Shown one piece after another: positions 10,616 to 21,866 of a stretch of 64,000 nt of DNA; the first letter of the stretch is position 1, and each line of letters starts with the position of its first letter. Made by a program: the position numbers and the translations under genes. The stretch comes from Amyelois transitella (taxonomy: Eukaryota; Arthropoda; Insecta; Lepidoptera; Pyralidae): assembly GCF_032362555.1 (NCBI RefSeq), contig NC_083511.1:1798001-1862000 (forward strand), read 5' to 3'. Under the pieces are notes generated by a model that had not been told where the DNA came from, did no database searches, and saw only the letters and a program-made list of their open reading frames with translations.

Positions 10616-13455
10616 TTAGCTGATATTCCTTGACAAATCTTGTATACGCCTCGCGTTACACTCCCTGCAATAAAGATGGCCGTCTAAAGGGAAGCAGAGA
10701 CCTTCCTCGCGGGAACATAGTGACATGCCGCAGTCTTCACAGGCGTAGCAGGCGATGTGGAAGCTCTTGTCCAGGGCTACGATGCGGACAGTCTCCTCCT
10801 TGCCGCCTTCTGGTATGATAGGCTCCCGGCAGGTGGCGCAGCGGGGCGCGTATCTGTAATACATACGTACACAATTACAATATGTAATTATTTATTGAAA
10901 ATGAAAAATATTTTATTTGGAAACTAGAACAAATACAATTTAAGTAACATAGGATGACGATGACATCTGCAGAAGTTATGAAACTGTGTCGCAGATGTCA
11001 ACGCCCACCTCCAGAAAACATTTATATAATGTGTTTCCTTAATCTTAGCACCTAATCCATTTATTACAACAAAAGAAAAAAAAAGATTTGATATTTAAAT
11101 TATTACATATACATAGCCTCTGCCTACCCCTCAGGAAAAGAGGCGTGATTTATGTATGTAAAATTACATACAATCACGCTTTAAAAGAAAAACGGGCAAG
11201 ACAGCCAAAGTCAAAACAGTCTTAAAATGACTGAAATACCATATTCAGCAGCCTATTGAGTTTTAAATAGTGACAGGTGCTAGGCCATCGCCTACAGGAA
11301 GAATCCCAAGTTTATTAGCCTTTCCCTTAGTCGCCTTTTACTACAATCTCATGATCTCCCACCATTTCTCATTTGAATTCCAATAAAATGTTACATAATA
11401 ATATACATAACTTTTGATCCGGAACTTTCCATGGGAGCCCCAAAGCTCTTCTGAATATTTTATTAGTAGGCTTAACTCAACCTGTGGGTTTTACATCAAA
11501 AATGCTTTATTACAACAAACTAAATGAACCAATTAAATAAATCAAAAATTTAAATTACAGATAATGTGTCCCTTACCTTCTATGAAAATCTTCAATGCAA
11601 TGAATACGATTCACTGCATCGACTGTGAACGGTATCCCGTCTAGACTCTTATGGCATACCACGCAGGTGAAGCACCGGGGATGGTACGGCTTGCCCGTGG
11701 CCCGCAGGATGCGGTCTAGGATAGGGTCGCCACATATAGAACACTTCTCCAGCGTGGCCAGGTAGTCCTTCTCGCAGAGCGCCTTGCCCTGGACTGTATA
11801 GAACGGTCGGCCCTGGAAAATATTAATTAAATTTCAGCTGAATTGCGTGAATTAGTAATTGTTCACTAATAAATAAAAACTACATACATAGTCACGTCTA
11901 TATCCCCTACGGGGTAGACAGAGCCAACAGTATTGAAAAGACTGAAAGGCCACGTTCCGCTTTATTCACTTATTTTGTTTTATTCTAAATGAATAAGGGC
12001 CACAGGGCTTGATGATTGATGAATTGAGATTCAAATAGTGACAGGTTGCTAGCCCATCGCCTAAAAAAGAATCCCAAGTTTTTAAGTCTATCCCTTCGTC
12101 GCCTTTTACGACATCCATGGGAAAGAGATGGAGTCTTATCACTTGACGTCACACCAATTAAATCTAATTCTTCTCTGACTATTTATTCTTCATGATTGTA
12201 TCTACTCTTCACGAGTTACACATCTCTAAAAACAAGTAAATTATTTGCTACCTGTGTGATGGCGTTTTACATGGTTTTATTGGTTATCAATGTCAGTTTT
12301 CATTTATAATTTCTAATAGGAAATGAGTTAAACACATTATTGCTGTATAGCTGTGCCCGTGATTTCGTCGCGTGGAATAGTTATTTTGGGCATCATTGAA
12401 GCCCTCAAGGATGAATAATTTCCCCGTTTTTTTCACATTTTCCATTATTTTTTCGCTTCTAATAGTTGCAGTGTGATGTTATATAGCCTAAAGCCTTCCT
12501 TGATAAATGGTCTATTGGACACAAAAATAATTATTCAATCTGAACCAGTAGTTCTTGAGATTAGCGAGTTCAAATAATATTAGTATAGATCTGACTTGGT
12601 ACCATTATTTTCGTAGGTTATTGATGTAAAAATATGCAAAAAATTACTTGACTTGGTATATAATGTACCAACCTGCAAGTTTATTCCGCACTCTTGGCAA
12701 CAGAAGCATGCAATATGGTAAATCCTCTCCATCGCAGTACATCCAGTAGTTTCTCCCATAATTTTCTCTCCGCATTTGTAACAATTTCCACAATACAGTG
12801 CCTTTTCTGGTTCCGGCGTGGGTTCCACTCTGGTGCCAACATAACCACTGTACAAAGACGTACCAGACATTTGGCTACATGGTCTCGGGTTTATTGGCTC
12901 GTACAATGACTCATAAGTTGATGATGTCTGCGAGCCTCCATAAGTTGAAAAGTCTTGAGCGTTAACAGAAGCCGAGGAAGGTGGATACGCCGACCCGGGC
13001 CGCCTTAGCTCGCTGTAATTCGACTGCGCCCCCAAATCACTGAGCCTTGAGATCTCAGATCTTGTATCTCTGTCGCCGTAAATGCTCTCGGCAATATTTT
13101 GCTGCATGGGAATATTAGAGTATACGTGATTCGTGCCTCCTGGCGGTAATAAATTAGTGTATAAGAGAACATCGCCACTTCTCGAACGAGGATTATTTCT
13201 TACAATAAAACTCTTCACTGGCACCAGGTTAGAGTACGTAGAGCTCGTGCGACTACCGGTCTCAAGTTTAGAAGTGTATGAGGGCTCGCATGCAGCCCTC
13301 ACCGTGGAACTTTGAGGTATCTGCGGGAACGGTGGGTTTACTTTTCTTTTCGGTGTAATCTTCTTCTTGGTGGCTTTGATGTCATCTCGTAGTTTCGCAT
13401 CCAATTCGTTGGCGTAAATCCGGAGATCGGATAATTCTTTCTCCAAAGTATTCAT
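10616..13455 (-). CDS. Zyx: Zyxin-family three-LIM protein
   Basis: Three exons on the minus strand: 13455-12673, 11812-11577 and 10853-10616 (TAA at 10618-10616), giving 418 residues. Splice junctions are GT-AG and the split AG/A codon closes correctly. Residues 1 to about 220 are Ser/Thr/Tyr-rich and low in structure, starting with MNTLEKELSDLRIYANELDA. Three LIM zinc-finger domains follow. LIM1 starts CGNCYKCGEK and crosses the first junction, LIM2 starts CSICGDPILD, and LIM3 starts CATCREPI and ends CRECNARRIQ. Three C-terminal LIM domains define the zyxin/LPP/TRIP6 family, which links focal adhesions to actin through Ena/VASP and LIM partners and modulates Hippo signalling. PPFPQIPQ is at most a weak Ena/VASP-type proline motif. 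The protein is shorter than Drosophila zyxin. Intron 1 carries a Helitron and a SINE. The next gene starts 136 bp upstream in the opposite direction. Confidence 0.88.
11195..11350 (-). mobile_element. SINE-like retroposon fragment
   Basis: Reverse copy inside zyxin intron 2 with recognisable 'aaatagtgacaggt', 'catcgcct' and 'cttagtcgccttttac' blocks. It is diverged at both ends. Just before it, 11110-11160 holds a fragment of a second dispersed family ('tacccctcaggaaaagaggc'). Confidence 0.65.
11881..12138 (-). mobile_element. SINE-like retroposon, near full length
   Basis: Reverse copy in zyxin intron 1. It has the TACATACATA tail, gtctatatcccctacggggt, the middle block gacaggttgctagcccatcg, and 'acgacatccatgggaaagag'. 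The last head bases are lost. Confidence 0.8.
12347..12589 (-). mobile_element. Lep1-type non-autonomous Helitron
   Basis: On the minus strand it begins TCTATACTAATATT and ends with 'cacgggcacagcta', the paired terminal signature of lepidopteran Lep1 Helitrons. It contains the typical 'gatgcccaaaataactattc' segment. It lies in zyxin intron 1, ending about 80 bp from the splice donor at 12672. Confidence 0.8.
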
Positions 13456-13591
13456 AATGGCAGTGGCTGATTTAACGTAATTTAATTTTAATAATTAATC
13501 GCAATTTTGTAAAAACAAAATAAAACAACACCCAGTTTCATTGTTTGATGTAATGCAAAACTGACAGTTTATTTTTTTTTACATCTTTTCC
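13456..13591. promoter_or_regulatory. Probable shared bidirectional promoter
   Basis: Only 136 bp separate the zyxin start codon (13455, minus) from the start of the divergent unknown gene (13592, plus). The interval is AT-rich with T and A homopolymer runs, no clear TATA box and no transposon. Head-to-head spacing this short normally implies shared regulation; this is inferred from geometry and depends on the start chosen at 13592. Confidence 0.6.
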
Positions 13592-16500
13592 ATGGCCGTG
13601 CCGGTGATATTGCGGTTCGTGCTCGTGCCAGTTGGACTCAGATATTATTATGTAAGGTTGGACTAGTTCTGGATAAGAAAGTTTTTTTTACGGAATTGAA
13701 CCTATAAAGAAGTCACAATGGGATTAAATTTGAATAAAAAAAAAATCTTGACTTATATCGGCTTTAAAATTGTTGTTATTGCCAATTCTTTAGTAAAAAT
13801 AATCAAAGAGGGGCCAAAATGGGGTCCAAAATGAACATGATTTTACGACATACCTACTATTCACACAAGAAATGATTTTTCGAAATTAAACTCCTAAAGG
13901 GGTGAAATAGGGGAAAAGGTTTAAAAATTTGTAGTCAATGTCATACTGTTGTGTGGATGCGCCCTGGGATAAACTTGAAGCTCCGCTCACGTTAAGAGTA
14001 TCCTGTGCTTTTCTCCGTACTCTACATGTATCCAAAACTTTTACGGTCACACAAACACGCTTTTGCCCTTAACATAAGAATTGATATTATTTTTAATGTT
14101 CTGAGAAACAACAAAATCGGGGATCAGAAGTTAGAACAAGATTCAGTCACTTTGTTGTATCTATACTACTCGCTTTTCTTTAAAGAGATCTTGGTCCTCT
14201 TGATAGGTCCTTTTCATTGAGGTAGGAACCATTTTTTATAGAAAAAAAAACAACTTTGTTTTACATATTATAAAAAAATATTAACCAAAGTTTAAAGTTT
14301 TGCCGTTGTAGCTAGCTGTAGCTACTCTCCCTTACCTAGATATTATTCTTTCAGTTACCTTGTTGACTGGAAGAAATCCCTCTTAGGTATAAGTCCGCCG
14401 TTGTGCATTTTTTTCTTTTTTATGTTATACGAGGTAATTACTTCAAAAATGTTATTTAAGTACTTACATCAAAGTATTTACAAACAAACAAATAATATTT
14501 AATTAACTAAGCTAAAAATTGTAATGTAAGTTGACCTAAAATTTTTAATATTAGTCTTGGGCCTTTAATCCAATTATTTTTTATTGCTAAAGTTAACAGC
14601 TCTACTTCACGATTTACTAATTGGCTTCAAAGGTGTTTTTCATATTTTTATTTTGTTCTCGTATTTTCTGATAGCAGTTTCAACATGTTTCTTTTGCAAG
14701 ACTTCCGATTATATATTTTAGTAGCTGTTTTACAGGTACCTATGAATTTTTCTCAGACTGAATAAAAAAATACATGTGTTTATTTCAAAATAAGAGTTTT
14801 AACTATTTTTTTTTTATAGTTTCATTTAACAACAACTCAGCTTTATGAAGAAGGTAAGCCAAGAATTCGTATTTTTATTCATCAAAAATATTTCATTATT
14901 TTAAAATTGGATATTTTTATCGACAGAGACTCAAACAATGGAGCCGCCCGACGAAGAAGTAAGTTACGTTTTGGGTCAGATCTTGTCAGATTTATAAAAA
15001 GTACCTGGTTGACCAAGCAGTGCTCGGTATTTTTTGTTCTGTTTCAAATTCATAATATTAATAACAATATAAAAACATTAGTTATTAAAATTTAATTTTG
15101 TGCTTAAAATAAAATTTAATTTTTTTTATTTCACAGTAGCTTTTACCCACAGCTTCACCTAAGTTTAACTAAAATTAATATTAATCATAATGCAGAAACT
15201 ACAAAGCATGTTTATATAGGCACACAATTACATACAATTAAAACTTTTTTCCAGTGGCATATGGATTTTATGCCGGTAAGTACTTATATTTCATCAATAA
15301 TTAACGGGGTAGACAGAGCCAACAGTCTCGAAAAGACTGAAGGGCCACATTTAGCTGTAGCTTAATGATGGAAATGAAGCAGCTGGCTTACACTATGTTT
15401 TTTCTTCACTGTCAGACCAATATGGAAGCTTGAGCTAATTAATGTGCACCTATTCCTTTAGTCACCTTTTACGATATCCATGGGAAAAAAACGGAGTAAC
15501 CCTTTTCTGAATATTAATCTTAAGAAATATATCTAGGACAATTATATATTTTTTAATGAGTTTCAATATTTCATTTTTTTACTACTAAATTAATTTCATT
15601 TAACTTATAGTAGGTAAATAACTAAAAAAAATAATTAATAATTCTTTGTAAAATTTTAAAAATTTATTAATTATTATTTTTTTTCATTAAATTAATTTCG
15701 GCAACCTCGTAAAAAGTGAACAAGCTATTATTTATCTACGCATATTCTAGACTGGCTATCTGCCGGACAACGTGTACAGAGAACTGGGCTGGTACGGAAT
15801 CCTGCAGATTCAACCCTTGCACCATAGTACAAAACATAAAATAGCCGCCCAACTGATCTGGCAGCATACCCTTGGGAGACCTCACGTTATTCTGGAAAGT
15901 CCACCTCAGGTATACTTATTTCTTTTTTACCCATGTCATAAATCGTCTGAAATTCTATCATGACTACCTAACTACTGAACTACGCAAGAAACTAAATTTA
16001 TCAGATAGAGACAGAAAATAGAAAAAATGACGCATGTATTAGATAGTACCGGCGAAGTACCCTCGTTTTCAAAACTTTGCAAATTCATTTGCAAGCCATC
16101 ACATGATAGAGACCATTTTTCTCATCTCTCCTTGACTATCATTCCTTGATCAAGTCTTTCCAAGGAGCGAAAGGTGCTAGCACCATAAAGATGATTAGAC
16201 ACAGGCCCAAATATTTTTAAAAATACCTTGGAGCACAGAAATTGGAATTAAATAAAGGAGTGTGTTTGTGAAATAATTCCAAAGTTAAAAATCTATTAAC
16301 TTCCAGTCTTCGCAATCGCCAGGGAAGGTAAGTCGTCAGATCTTAGCAGAAGACGCGTCTAAGTGGTCGCGAGAACAGCGGGCAGCTCAAGAAGTACTTA
16401 TGGAAAATATCAAAGGTGGTGGCAACGGCCTTACCGTGAGGACCGTAATCAGCGCCACAAAGAAGACCGTTAATATTATTCAAAATGGTAAGTAGCTTCA

Positions 16501-18839
16501 CGAACCCTAATATTTAAAATGCGAAACTAACTCTTACGTGTTATGTTTTCAACCATTTTGATTAAATTTTGTACAGGGGTCGAAGTCGCGGGCAAAAGCT
16601 ACTGGTTTCTTATAAAAATTAAAACCCAGTCATATCACTGAGCCCCGACCTTTTATGACATTCACATAATTATATTTACGTTTCCTGTATTCTTATAAGT
16701 TGTGGAGTCATAATAAATTATATTTCTTTTTCACTCTTTCTTACTCCACTTCTTCAACACTGAAAATAGAATGAGGTACATCCCATGTATCTATCTGTCT
16801 ACAATTTTTTGTTTATTTTTTTTTTAATTGGGAATTTGAATATTCAATTTAGGATATCATAATTCTCTAAGGGACAGGGTTATAAACTTGCGATTCTTCT
16901 TTTAGGCGACGGGTTAGCAACCTGTCACTTTATATGAATCTCAATTCTATCTGTAAGCTAAACAGCTGAACAATGCCTATTAGTATTATCAAGACTGTTG
17001 GCTCTGTCTGCCCTGCAGGGATATGTCGTGACGTGATTATTTGTATGTATCATAATTCTGCAGCAGCGATTTGACGTTGCATATTCATGCTGGACTGCTT
17101 TCGGTGGAACAATAATGTAAAGCCAACTCACTTCATAATGTAGTTAATATCAATCACGAAAGATATACAGCATAAATAAGTTACTTAGTAAAAAGTAAAA
17201 AAAGCCATTTTAGATAAAAAGGTCCATGTAGGTAATACAAGGCGTCTGGTTTTAGACATAGTAAATCATGAACAGGCTTAATTAAAAAAATATATAAAGC
17301 AAAAGACAGTATTATGTACCTAGTTAAAATTATAAAAATAAGCAAAATAGTGCACAAAGTCCCAGAATGATGGACACCATTCGCTCTATCCAGCGAGATG
17401 GCTGCTCGCTGCCGCGCTGTCGGCTTGTCGTTTGAATTCGCGCCGCCCGCGTGTATCACCGCACTCATTGTTTTTGTTGGATAATTAGGTAAAATTTTAA
17501 TGCCATATATTTTCTAATTATATAGAATGTGAATCAGATACTGAATGCCCCATTTCAATATGCAACGCCATTCACCAGACAACCTGTATAATGTATACTT
17601 TACTTTTAGGCAACTATTACACCTGTCCTGAAGGTTCTGAGCCAGATTTGGATGCGTACAGAATACAAGCCAATATGCACGAACGTAAATGTACTTACGG
17701 TAGGAATTCCTTCCCAGTTGCCATTGACCCTTGCATAGAAGGAGAAACAGCTCCTATTGAGTACTCGTTCAATGAAGGCTGGATGTTCTGCCTGGGTAAT
17801 GGGGACAGGGAGAATAACTACTTCCAGAATGGAACCTTGGATTGCGGTCACAAAGTTAAGGTAAGTTGATATATGAAAAAAGTTTAAAAACTTTTAGCTT
17901 TTGTTACTGTAACTATAATTTACGAACTTTTTGAATACTTTACATATAAATTAGACATGTGTGAGCTGCCTCATTAGTAATTAATGTAACAATATTAATC
18001 TATCTATGATAGAAATCATGAAACATTTTCTTGACTTATAAAGGTATAACTTTAAAATGAGGCGACATAATAATATGGTGTGTTTAAATTTTTAAACAAA
18101 TTGTAGATTTCAATGAAAAAATTCTTGGACGAGTGTGCAATCGACAACAATATAGTTATTTCTTTCGATTACTTCGGTGACGAGCCACGGAAGGATATGT
18201 TGCATAACGCTACTCTATGCACGTCTTGGGATCCATGCCGGATTTCTTACCTGTATAGGCTAGAGGTAAGTCATTTTACTTAAGACCCGAGATCACGAAA
18301 CATAGGTCAGAAGAAGCGCAGTGTGAAACACAAAACAAGTTATAATATATAAACCACCCACCCTCGAAATGCTTTGCCGCCGCGCCGCAGTGTGGCGACT
18401 TTGTGATAAAGATGTGTGTAAATATCTACATGCATCCGGCCTGAAGGACCAAAATTACTCAAGTGGCTGCTCAGACATAAGTATTTTTAAATTACACAGA
18501 GGGCCACACACAAGTACGCCTAATGTACCAGTTATTGTTCATTTAATATTAAAAGTTCTCGTGTATATTTTTAGCCCCCACCACAAGGGATGGCACCTTC
18601 GTTCCCCACTACTACTCAAAATCCATGTGAGACTACAATTTGTCCAGAGTGTTACGAGGGAGCAACCGACGACCAAGGAGAAAAGATGGAAAGTAAGTAC
18701 CTAACTACGACATTGTGGGGTTATCAATGGATGTGATATTGGAAGCCACATTTTTTCTCATAAATATTTTATTATCTCCAGAAACCTTAGATTAAAGAAA
18801 AAAATCTTACGAAATTTTTTTTTTGTTTCAGTCATGTAA
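13592..18839 (+). CDS. Ten-exon gene of unknown function
   Basis: Exons 13592-13651, 14820-14853, 14927-14958, 15255-15275, 15751-15909, 16307-16487, 17610-17860, 18107-18265, 18575-18692 and 18832-18839 join into one open frame of 340 residues. Every intron is GT-AG and every phase agrees. The first exon encodes a hydrophobic start (MAVPVILRFVLVPVGLRYYY), possibly a signal anchor or targeting peptide; it is the least certain exon, because the 34-base second exon only requires some phase-0 exon upstream. One exon is only 21 bases. Residues from about 160 on are Cys-rich (NYYTCPEG, HERKCTYG, DPCIEG, WMFCLG, LDCGHK, TLCTSWDPC, ICPEC) with possible N-glycosylation sites (QNGT, HNAT), suggesting a secreted or lumenal fold. 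The last exon adds only Ile-Met-stop. ATTAAA at 18952 could be the polyadenylation signal. I do not recognise the family and assign no function. Confidence 0.72.
15303..15503 (-). mobile_element. SINE-like retroposon, truncated
   Basis: Reverse copy in the intron before exon 5 of the unknown gene, from 'ggggtagacagagccaacag' to 'atccatgggaaaaaaacgga'. The middle block has diverged. Confidence 0.75.
16868..17052 (+). mobile_element. SINE-like retroposon, head-truncated
   Basis: Forward copy from 'gggacagggttataaacttg' through 'ggcgacgggttagcaacctg' to 'gcagggatatgtcgtgacgt' and a short tail. It lies in the intron after exon 6 of the unknown gene. Confidence 0.75.
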
Positions 18840-19140
18840 TAGAAAAGCAGCAGCACAGCATGGTGTATGTGTTGCACTACATGTTGGTGAAAGAACGCTT
18901 GAAATTAAAATGTATTATTTAATTGATTATAAAATTTATGTAAATGTAATTATTAAAAACTAAATATATACATTTATTCTTTTTATTATTTCTTATAGAC
19001 TTATTTGTTTAGTTAGAGTCATAGGCATACTCTTCTATGTGTATCGGAATCTGTTAAAATTGAGTTGATTACCGAATCATTATCTTTCATTGTCTATGTC
19101 ATAAAAATTTGAATTTGAATCTGTCACTACACTATTGAAA

Positions 19141-21866
19141 ATGTCAATGTCATACACACGTGGATATGGACGGACGTTTGACGTACCCAGGGTATCAAGT
19201 AGATACAAAACAAATTCAGGGTTTTCAAATTTCTTTAATTTTTATGAAATAAAAATGGTTATCTCACACAAACACAACTTTCAAGAACTATTCGAAGCAT
19301 GCTCCAAATCACTTACATTGAATTTACCAACGCTTAAAGAAAATTTAGTGCGAATAAGCTATGAAAAATCTGACGTAAGTACTGCATGATTCAACCATAG
19401 CTTGAATGTTTTTACTTTATTGAAGTAAGAAATTAATTTAGTTCATTATTTAAGGATCTCAGTACTGTGTATAATGGTCTCCCACCGCCATTACCATTCG
19501 CTAGGAGCGAAATATTTCAGACACAAATTAGCAATAGTAGGCGTTTGACTTCAGTGAATGGAGACTGCAAAGCCGTGTATGAAGTTACCTTTGATATAAC
19601 GGTAGGTCTTTATTTAAAATATTTTTTGCCACTGCTTAGTTGATTGAGATCTCTTCTTCGTCTTGATCGCTTCTCTAAGGTAGATTAACTGATGAAATTT
19701 TTCATTCTCGTTAACTTTCTGTTATGTACCTATTCAGTTGAACTACTTGAATATAATGCAGTTATATATATTTATTACAGGGTAGTAATTTTACATTCAA
19801 ACCTGGAGACACTATAGGCATCATTCCCCACAATGATGATGCAAGTGTCAACTTTATACTGTCACATTTGGATCTGATTTCACAAGCAGACTTACCTTAC
19901 CACCTGAGCTGTGATACTTCACAGAAACTGAAATTACCCCAACACATACCTGTAAGGTGTACTCTTAGAAATGTCCTGAAAAATATAGTGGATTTACGAA
20001 GTATTTTAAAGAAGGTAAGTATTCAAATGTAGTTAAAAATTGTGTTGATCTGTGGAAGGATTTGCAATAACCAAACATTATTGCAAAGGCAGTTGTGATG
20101 AACAGGTAGAGAAGATAATTGATTGGGTGAGTGAGGTTTATACATAAAGCAACTGCCATCTGATCTCCGCAACCTTTACTGGGGAACCTAAACCTGAAAT
20201 AGAGCACCTGTATCAAATAGTAAGAACATATCACCTTTATCACTTTAATACAACATACATACATATGGTCACCTTTATATCCCTTGCAGGGTAGACAGAG
20301 CTAACAGTCTTGAAAAGACGTGAATGGCCATGTTCAGCTATTTGGCTTAATGATAGAATTGAAATTCAAATAGTCACAGGTTGCTAGCCCATCGCCTAGA
20401 AAAGAATCCCAAGTTTGTAAGCCTATCCCTTAGTCGCCTTTTACGACATTCATGGGAAAGAGATGGAGTGGTCCTATTCTTTTTTGTATTGGTGCCGGGA
20501 ACCACTGCAACTGGCTTTAATACAACCATATGTAATTATTGCCCAAAATATATTACTCTGCCAACATCACACAGCTGAGTGACAAAAAAGACCTATACTG
20601 GATCATGGTTACACATTTTATATGAGCATTTGTAAATATACATATTAATTACTTCGTAGTTGTACATTACTTCAACAATAGTCACTAATTTTTGTGGTGG
20701 GATTTGAAACTACTTTTAACAATCTGTTACTTAATCAAATTTTTACCAGCATTTCCCTGATCTTCCAAACTTCACATTTCTTTTAGCTATTTTTGCTGTC
20801 ATTATCAAGGCACACAAAAGATGAAAATGAAAGGAAAGTTTTGGAATTCCTCTGCAGTAAAGAAGGTTCCACTTCATACACTTCGCACATCCTAAACAAA
20901 AGTTTTTGCATATTGGATTTATTGTCTGTCTTTAAATCATGTAAACCACCTATAGAAATACTCCTCACGAATCTCCCAAGACTATTACCAAGACCATATT
21001 CTATTGTGAATAGTTATTTGAAACACCCCAACTTATTGAAAATATGTTTTTCTGTAATGGATTTTGAAAATAACAGAAAAGGGCTCACATCTGGCTGGCT
21101 GGAAAGACTTGTTTTAGAAGATTCAAATATAGAATCCAAAATGGAGAATTTAAGTCTCTATGAAAAGAAAACAGTACCAATATATTTGAGAAAAAATATA
21201 ACAGCATTCTCTATGCCTGAGAACCTTGAAACTCCATTGATTTTAATAGGACCAGGTACAGGGATTGCACCTTTTATTGGATTTTTGGAAGAAAGACAAT
21301 ATTTGAAGGAAACTAAAGATGTGAATTTGGGCAATGTTTGGGTATTTTTTGGATGTAGGAATCCTAAGTTAGATTTTATTTACGAAAAGGAGTTGCAGAA
21401 ATATTTAGACAATGGAATACTTACAAAATTAAGCACATCATTTTCTAGAGTGGACAATAATAATGTGAAGTATGTTCAGGTATGGGTCGGTTCTTGTATA
21501 TTTTCTTTTTTATGTGATTTTATAATATTTAATCTATTAGTTGTACTATTTATATTATTAAGAACTTTTAAGATTTTTGTTTTAGTTGCATAACAAGATT
21601 CACCGTTTTTTTTTTATTTTATCCAAATCAATGACACAAAATAATAATTTCAGGATACAATACAAGAAAATGCGGAAGAACTAGTTGAATGGATACATAA
21701 AGGTGCTTCCATATTTGTTTGTGGAGACGTGAAGACAATGGTTGCAGAAGTTAAGAAAGCTATTGAAACATGTCTGATAAGACACAGTCCATCTGACCAA
21801 GACGCAGCCACTTTGCTTTCCGATTTGATCAGGGAGAAGAGATATTTAGTTGATATTTGGAATTAG
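19141..21866 (+). CDS. Mtrr: Methionine synthase reductase-like diflavin reductase lacking the flavodoxin domain
   Basis: Five exons, 19141-19374, 19455-19601, 19781-20014, 20787-21479 and 21654-21866 (TAG), all phase 0 and GT-AG, give 506 residues. Residues 1-78 are a novel N-terminus. The rest carries the FAD-binding module (FKPGDTIGIIPHNDD, then RPYSIVNS, the RxYS flavin motif) and the NADPH module (LIGPGTGIAPFIGF, VWVFFGCRNP, FVCGDVKTM), ending in an aromatic tail (YLVDIWN). The arrangement matches the ferredoxin-NADP reductase half of methionine synthase reductase. Human MTRR has about 700 residues because of an N-terminal flavodoxin-like FMN domain that is absent here; the previous gene stops at 18839, leaving only 300 bp for it. 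The enzyme should take hydride from NADPH onto FAD, but would need a separate electron acceptor. NDOR1-like is the alternative. A SINE sits in intron 3. Confidence 0.8.
20253..20506 (-). mobile_element. SINE-like retroposon, full length
   Basis: Reverse copy in intron 3 of the reductase gene, from the tail (acatacatacatatggtcac) to the head (attggtgccgggaaccact). One of the best preserved copies. Confidence 0.85.

Noticed and set aside
17181-17468. Minus-strand open frame starting MSAVIHAGGANSNDKP
   Set aside because: Lies in an intron of the unknown gene; low-complexity hydrophobic composition, no splice or homology support, though the first 30 residues look protein-like.
20381-20578. Recurring open frame beginning MLAHRLEKNPKFVSL
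   Set aside because: The same peptide-like frame occurs in several SINE copies (also near 1067 and 56716); it is a chance frame in the repeat.
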